DNA from: JAGVSR01 sp031413815 | GTDB taxonomy: Bacteria > Pseudomonadota > Alphaproteobacteria > Rhizobiales > Hyphomicrobiaceae | NCBI GenBank assembly: GCA_031413815.1 | Contig: JANOFU010000020.1 | Span: 1 to 8,803 of the forward strand | Direction of reading: 5' to 3' | DNA: 8,803 bases | Shown here: positions 6,589 to 8,803 of the stretch, piece by piece | Position numbering within the stretch: the stretch's first letter is position 1 | Layout: the number at the start of each line of letters is the position of its first letter | Notes under the pieces: generated by a model | What the model saw: only the letters and a program-made list of their open reading frames with translations | Told to the model about the DNA's origin: nothing | The model's database searches: none | Program-made: the position numbers and the translations under genes

Positions 6589-8106
6589 CTATTGAGCGGA
6601 AGCCATCTTGGCTCTGGCCGGATAGTCGCCGCGTTCGAACCAAAGCTGCTTCAACGTCGCCGCGAGGTCCGCGACACTCAAATCGTTTGCGGACACATCT
6701 GGATAAGGATCGAGGCCGACGGCGGCAAACACGTTGGCGTAGGAGTTCTGGCAGTTCGCGAACGCAATGTCCTGCTTGGCTTGCGCCACAAGCGTATTCA
6801 ACTCTTCGCGGATCAGCGTTTGCTCGCTGACGCGATCGCCGGCGGCCTCGGCCCGGATTTGTTCGACCAGGCGGCGTTGCACGTCGGAATACTCGACCGA
6901 CGTCTTCAGTTCCCGCTGATAGTTGATGTAGCGCACGCGACTGATGTGCACTTGGGTCATGATGGCCATGGTCAAGGCCAGCGCGCGCTGATCGAGCAAC
7001 TTGTCCTGCATCTCGACCACTTCAGACTTGGCCGGATCCGAAAATACTTTCATCACGTTCCAGCTCGCTTTGGTACCCCAGCCCAGCCAGTTGTTGTTCA
7101 GCAGGAAGTCGTTGCTGTCAAAATTTGTCCCGGCGTAGAGCTGCAGACCGGGCAAAAGTTCGAGCAACGCCGCGTGGGCTTCTTGGGTGTTGATGCGCTG
7201 CTGATAAGCATTCTCCCGCAGTTCCGACCGGTTCTGCAACGCAAAGTCGATCATCTCTGCTGCGGGCGCCTTGATGTCCGGCGCGATTTGCCTTTGCGAT
7301 GGAATGACAAGCGCAAACTTGGTGCCCGGCGTCAGGTTCATGAGGGCTGCCAGCTGCGATTTCGCAATCGACAGATCGCGCTGCAGTTCCTGCAAGGTGC
7401 GTTTAATTTCGACCAGTTCGCGCTCGTAGGAGAGGGCCGCAATCGGAGACGTTTCCCCGCCGGCTGAAATCGCACGCGAACTCGACAGAGCCGACAACGT
7501 GCGGGTTTCCAGCGCCCTCAGCTTGCCCATTAGCTTTTCAGAACTGACAGCCCGCCAATAGGCCGTGCGCACATCTTCGATGAGGCGGTGGGCCGCCTTG
7601 CGGCGTGATTCTTCGGCGATGAGCACCTTGTCACCAGCCTGGCGGGCACGCACATAGGACAAACCGAAATCGAGAATCGACCAGCTGAACGTGATTTCGT
7701 TGGTGCCGATGCGCTTGTCTTGCGAGGTTGACGCGCCAAAATTCTCGACACCAGTCACCAGATTCAAACTGCTCGACGCGCTGAACGTGTCGCGCACCGC
7801 ATAGCCTGAATTCGACACGGCGTTCGGCAGCATATTGTAGTGCGACAGGTCGAGTTCGGACACGCGCAGAGCGGTCTGGACGATCTCGACATGATGATCG
7901 AGGTTGTATTTCAGCGCCCGTGCCATCGCCTCATAAAGGCTGATGGACCCGCCAACCGGCTCCTGGGCAGCATCGACCCGGCCCGCATGGTCCGACGCCG
8001 AGAGTGCCAGCTCATCGGGAGACCAAGGAATGGGGCTGACAGCACAAGCAGCGAGCAGAGCCGCCGCGCTGCAGGCAAGCAAAAGCGACCGTGGGCGAAT
8101 GACCAT
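6589..8106 (-). CDS. TolC/OEP-family outer-membrane efflux lipoprotein
   Basis: This protein has 505 residues from the preferred start. An upstream in-frame ATG at 8190 adds 28 residues, but the ATG at 8104-8106 is preceded by AGAGGG at 7 bases. It also begins directly with a lipoprotein signal: VIRPRSLLLACSAAALLAAC, lipobox LAAC, lipidated Cys21. The mature part carries two outer-membrane efflux protein repeats. The first has LYEAMARALKYNLD (57-70) and SWSILDFGLSYVRARQ (141-156) followed by long amphipathic helices. The second runs from the NRSELRENAYQQR region through WLGWGTKASWNVMKVF to YANVFAAVGLDPYPD near the end. These are hallmarks of trimeric TolC/OprM-type channels spanning the outer membrane and periplasm. 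It is the first gene of the operon and would be the exit duct for the three adaptors. Because tolC-like proteins serve several transporter classes, the family alone does not define the substrate. Confidence 0.93.
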   Translation of the reverse strand: MVIRPRSLLLACSAAALLAACAVSPIPWSPDELALSASDHAGRVDAAQEPVGGSISLYEAMARALKYNLDHHVEIVQTALRVSELDLSHYNMLPNAVSNSGYAVRDTFSASSSLNLVTGVENFGASTSQDKRIGTNEITFSWSILDFGLSYVRARQAGDKVLIAEESRRKAAHRLIEDVRTAYWRAVSSEKLMGKLRALETRTLSALSSSRAISAGGETSPIAALSYERELVEIKRTLQELQRDLSIAKSQLAALMNLTPGTKFALVIPSQRQIAPDIKAPAAEMIDFALQNRSELRENAYQQRINTQEAHAALLELLPGLQLYAGTNFDSNDFLLNNNWLGWGTKASWNVMKVFSDPAKSEVVEMQDKLLDQRALALTMAIMTQVHISRVRYINYQRELKTSVEYSDVQRRLVEQIRAEAAGDRVSEQTLIREELNTLVAQAKQDIAFANCQNSYANVFAAVGLDPYPDVSANDLSVADLAATLKQLWFERGDYPARAKMASAQ

Positions 8107-8113
8107 GGGAAGA

Positions 8114-8119
8114 CCCTCT
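8114..8119 (-). promoter_or_regulatory. Ribosome binding site deciding the start of the TolC-like gene
   Basis: On the minus strand this reads AGAGGG, 7 bases before the ATG at 8104-8106. With the lipoprotein signal that begins immediately after this ATG, it favours the shorter protein over the 28-residue-longer form starting at 8190. The extra residues of that form would place a non-signal sequence (MPPVHAFNPRVCLCVRERLS) before the signal peptide. Confidence 0.6.
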
Positions 8120-8290
8120 ACGAACGGAAACGACAAACGTTCTCGGACGCAGAGACACACGCGAGGATTGAAAGCGTGAACGGGCGGCAATCAAATTGGT
8201 TGTAGCACGAGTGAATAAACAATCTATAGTCGTTTTAACTGCTCGCGGAAGTTGTTCATACGGGTTGCGAGCCTCGTGTGACGCCAGAGA
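8120..8290 (-). promoter_or_regulatory. Leader and probable promoter region of the export operon
   Basis: This stretch separates tRNA-Arg from the first operon gene. It becomes AT-rich at about 8190-8240 and contains, on the minus strand, a -10-like TATAGA (8223-8228). The best hexamer at 17 bases upstream (CTTCCG) is a poor -35 match. If used, it would give a leader of roughly 110 bases. No gene with supporting evidence is seen here. Confidence 0.3.
8146..8162. repeat. Direct repeat, copy 1
   Basis: GACGCAGAGACACACGC occurs here and recurs at 8280-8297 as GACGCCAGAGACACACGC, identical apart from one inserted C. The copies are about 134 bases apart, in the leader of the operon. Possible readings are a regulatory protein site or a duplication scar. 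The function is unknown. Confidence 0.5.
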
Positions 8291-8297
8291 CACACGC
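8280..8297. repeat. Direct repeat, copy 2
   Basis: This is the second copy of the repeat at 8146-8162, with one extra C. Its last seven bases form the left arm of the hairpin at 8291-8307, so the repeat may owe part of its conservation to that hairpin. The first copy lacks the matching right arm. Confidence 0.5.
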
Positions 8298-8307
8298 AGA
8301 GCGTGTG
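8291..8307 (-). terminator. Hairpin downstream of tRNA-Arg, possible terminator
   Basis: CACACGC and GCGTGTG form a perfect 7-base stem around a 3-base loop, beginning 46 bases after the 3' end of the minus-strand tRNA. On the minus strand it is followed by TCTCTGG, which is only weakly U-rich. It is a plausible but non-canonical tRNA terminator or processing hairpin. Confidence 0.4.
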
Positions 8308-8352
8308 GTGAGGGCGAGTCCGGGTTGGGGGATGGCTGTTGTGCCAGCGATG

Positions 8353-8429
8353 TGGCGATCCCGGCAGGACTTGAACCTGCGACCCCCGGTTTAGGAAACC
8401 GGTGCTCTTTCCAGCTGAGCTACGGGACC
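8353..8429 (-). tRNA. tRNA-Arg (anticodon CCT)
   Basis: The 77-base gene folds as a standard cloverleaf. The acceptor stem GGTCCCG/CGGGATC has one G-U pair. The D stem is GCTC/GAGC. The anticodon stem CCGGT/ACCGG encloses loop TTCCTAA, giving anticodon CCT, which reads AGG. The T arm GCAGG-TTCAAGT-CCTGC is canonical. The discriminator base is G and the CCA end is encoded in the DNA. Its 3' end faces the export operon. tRNA 3' ends are common integration sites for genomic islands, but no integrase or duplicated tRNA tail is visible here. Confidence 0.96.
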
Positions 8430-8660
8430 ATTGGCCAGCGTGGGGCGCCAGCCGCGCGACCATATACGAGGACCGCTGCCGGCAAAAGACACCGGCCGAT
8501 GACGGTGACGGATCGGGCCGCCGGAATCTTGGTCCGTGACCCGTCGCGGCAGTGCTCAGATTGGGGTCAGACACCGTTTCGCTATCGCGCAAAGGTGCTT
8601 GGCAGCAGGCCGCTTTGTCACGATGATCGCCAGCCTTCGATCCCTGGTGCCAGGGTGTCC
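8430..8660. other. Intergenic stretch between tRNA-Arg and the IS30 transposase, no gene recognised
   Basis: I see no supported gene here. Open frames on both strands run straight through the tRNA and resemble no family. The tract holds a perfect CCCTGG-TG-CCAGGG hairpin at 8642-8655, six bases past the transposase stop, with no T-run after it. Near 8563-8577 is a block reading TTGGGGTCAGACACC, which could be a fragment of a mobile-element end. The promoter of the tRNA should lie in the first 60 or so bases above 8430, but I cannot point to convincing boxes. Confidence 0.5.
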
Positions 8661-8803
8661 TCAACCGGTTGATACAACGGTTTCATCAAATACCTCGGCG
8701 GGAGTTTTGAATCCAAGTGTTTGTCTGGGACGTGTCTTGAGCTGGTTTGCGACGGCATCGAGTTCAATTTGTGTAAAGCGTGACAGGTCTGTTCCTCGAG
8801 GTA
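8661..8803 (-). CDS. IS30-family transposase, C-terminal fragment (5' end outside window)
   Basis: The minus strand reads 46 codons and a stop at 8661-8663: PRGTDLSRFTQIELDAVANQ, then LKTRPRQTLGFKTPAEVFDE, then TVVSTG. The pattern L-x(5)-L-x(3)-A-x(2)-L-x(2)-R-P-R-x-T-L-G-[FW]-x-T-P-x-E-V is the conserved C-terminal end of IS30-family DDE transposases, just after the catalytic Glu region. The gene continues beyond the window, so it cannot be told whether the element is intact. The last four codons, TCAACCGGTTGA, are a perfect 12-base palindrome that includes the stop codon. The terminal inverted repeat is expected near here, but its boundary cannot be fixed with only one end visible. Confidence 0.88.
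   Translation of the reverse strand, partial: PRGTDLSRFTQIELDAVANQLKTRPRQTLGFKTPAEVFDETVVSTG

Noticed and set aside
6592..7467. 291-codon plus-strand open frame opposite the TolC-like gene
   Set aside because: It is fully antisense to a well-supported gene, matches no family, and is explained by GC-rich codon bias that keeps the opposite frame open.
2320..8106. Reading the operon as a classical multidrug efflux pump
   Set aside because: An outer-membrane channel and adaptors are present, but no RND, MFS or ABC pump is encoded; the only polytopic protein has an intact M50 protease motif.
8196..8672. Open frames on both strands across the tRNA and intergenic region
   Set aside because: They read through a complete tRNA gene and resemble no protein family.
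1..8803. CRISPR array, phage genes, toxin-antitoxin pair
   Set aside because: No regularly spaced repeats, no phage structural or integrase motifs, and no small paired genes were found on either strand.

Overview
The window is GC-rich, bacterial and Gram-negative, with almost all coding capacity on the minus strand. An outer-membrane factor, periplasmic adaptors and a tRNA-Arg(CCT) gene of alphaproteobacterial appearance suggest an alphaproteobacterium, perhaps of the Hyphomicrobiales. No marker gene fixes the taxon, so this is an inference.

Reading in the direction of transcription (high to low coordinates), the window opens with the last 46 codons of an IS30-family transposase (8661-8803). 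About 230 bases without a recognisable gene follow, then tRNA-Arg(CCT) with an encoded CCA end (8353-8429). A 246-base intergenic stretch contains a hairpin, a near-perfect 17/18-base direct repeat and a possible promoter.

Next comes a compact four-gene unit. It encodes a TolC/OEP-type outer-membrane lipoprotein (6589-8106), a small periplasmic adaptor with a signal peptide (5832-6557), a GAF-like/one-TM/HlyD adaptor (4443-5831), and a large fusion of a PqqD-like domain, an M50 site-2-protease membrane domain and an HlyD adaptor (2320-4446). The first gap is 31 bases, the second junction is TGA directly followed by ATG, and the third is an ATGA overlap, so this is almost certainly an operon. 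No ABC ATPase, RND pump or MFS pump lies among these genes.

After a 219-base AT-rich gap with promoter-like sequence, the window ends inside a large surface protein (first 700 residues, 1-2100). It has an N-terminal LESRMVFDGAA-type motif, a DUF4347 domain with a caspase-like His/Cys pair, a beta-rich region, and the start of cadherin/VCBS-like repeats.

My working model is an envelope-spanning export and processing machine built around an M50 intramembrane-protease fusion. Its probable substrate is the adjacent DUF4347 adhesin. The PqqD-like domain is a candidate substrate-recognition module and the GAF-like domain a candidate cytosolic sensor. The domains are read from the sequence; the shared export role is inference.
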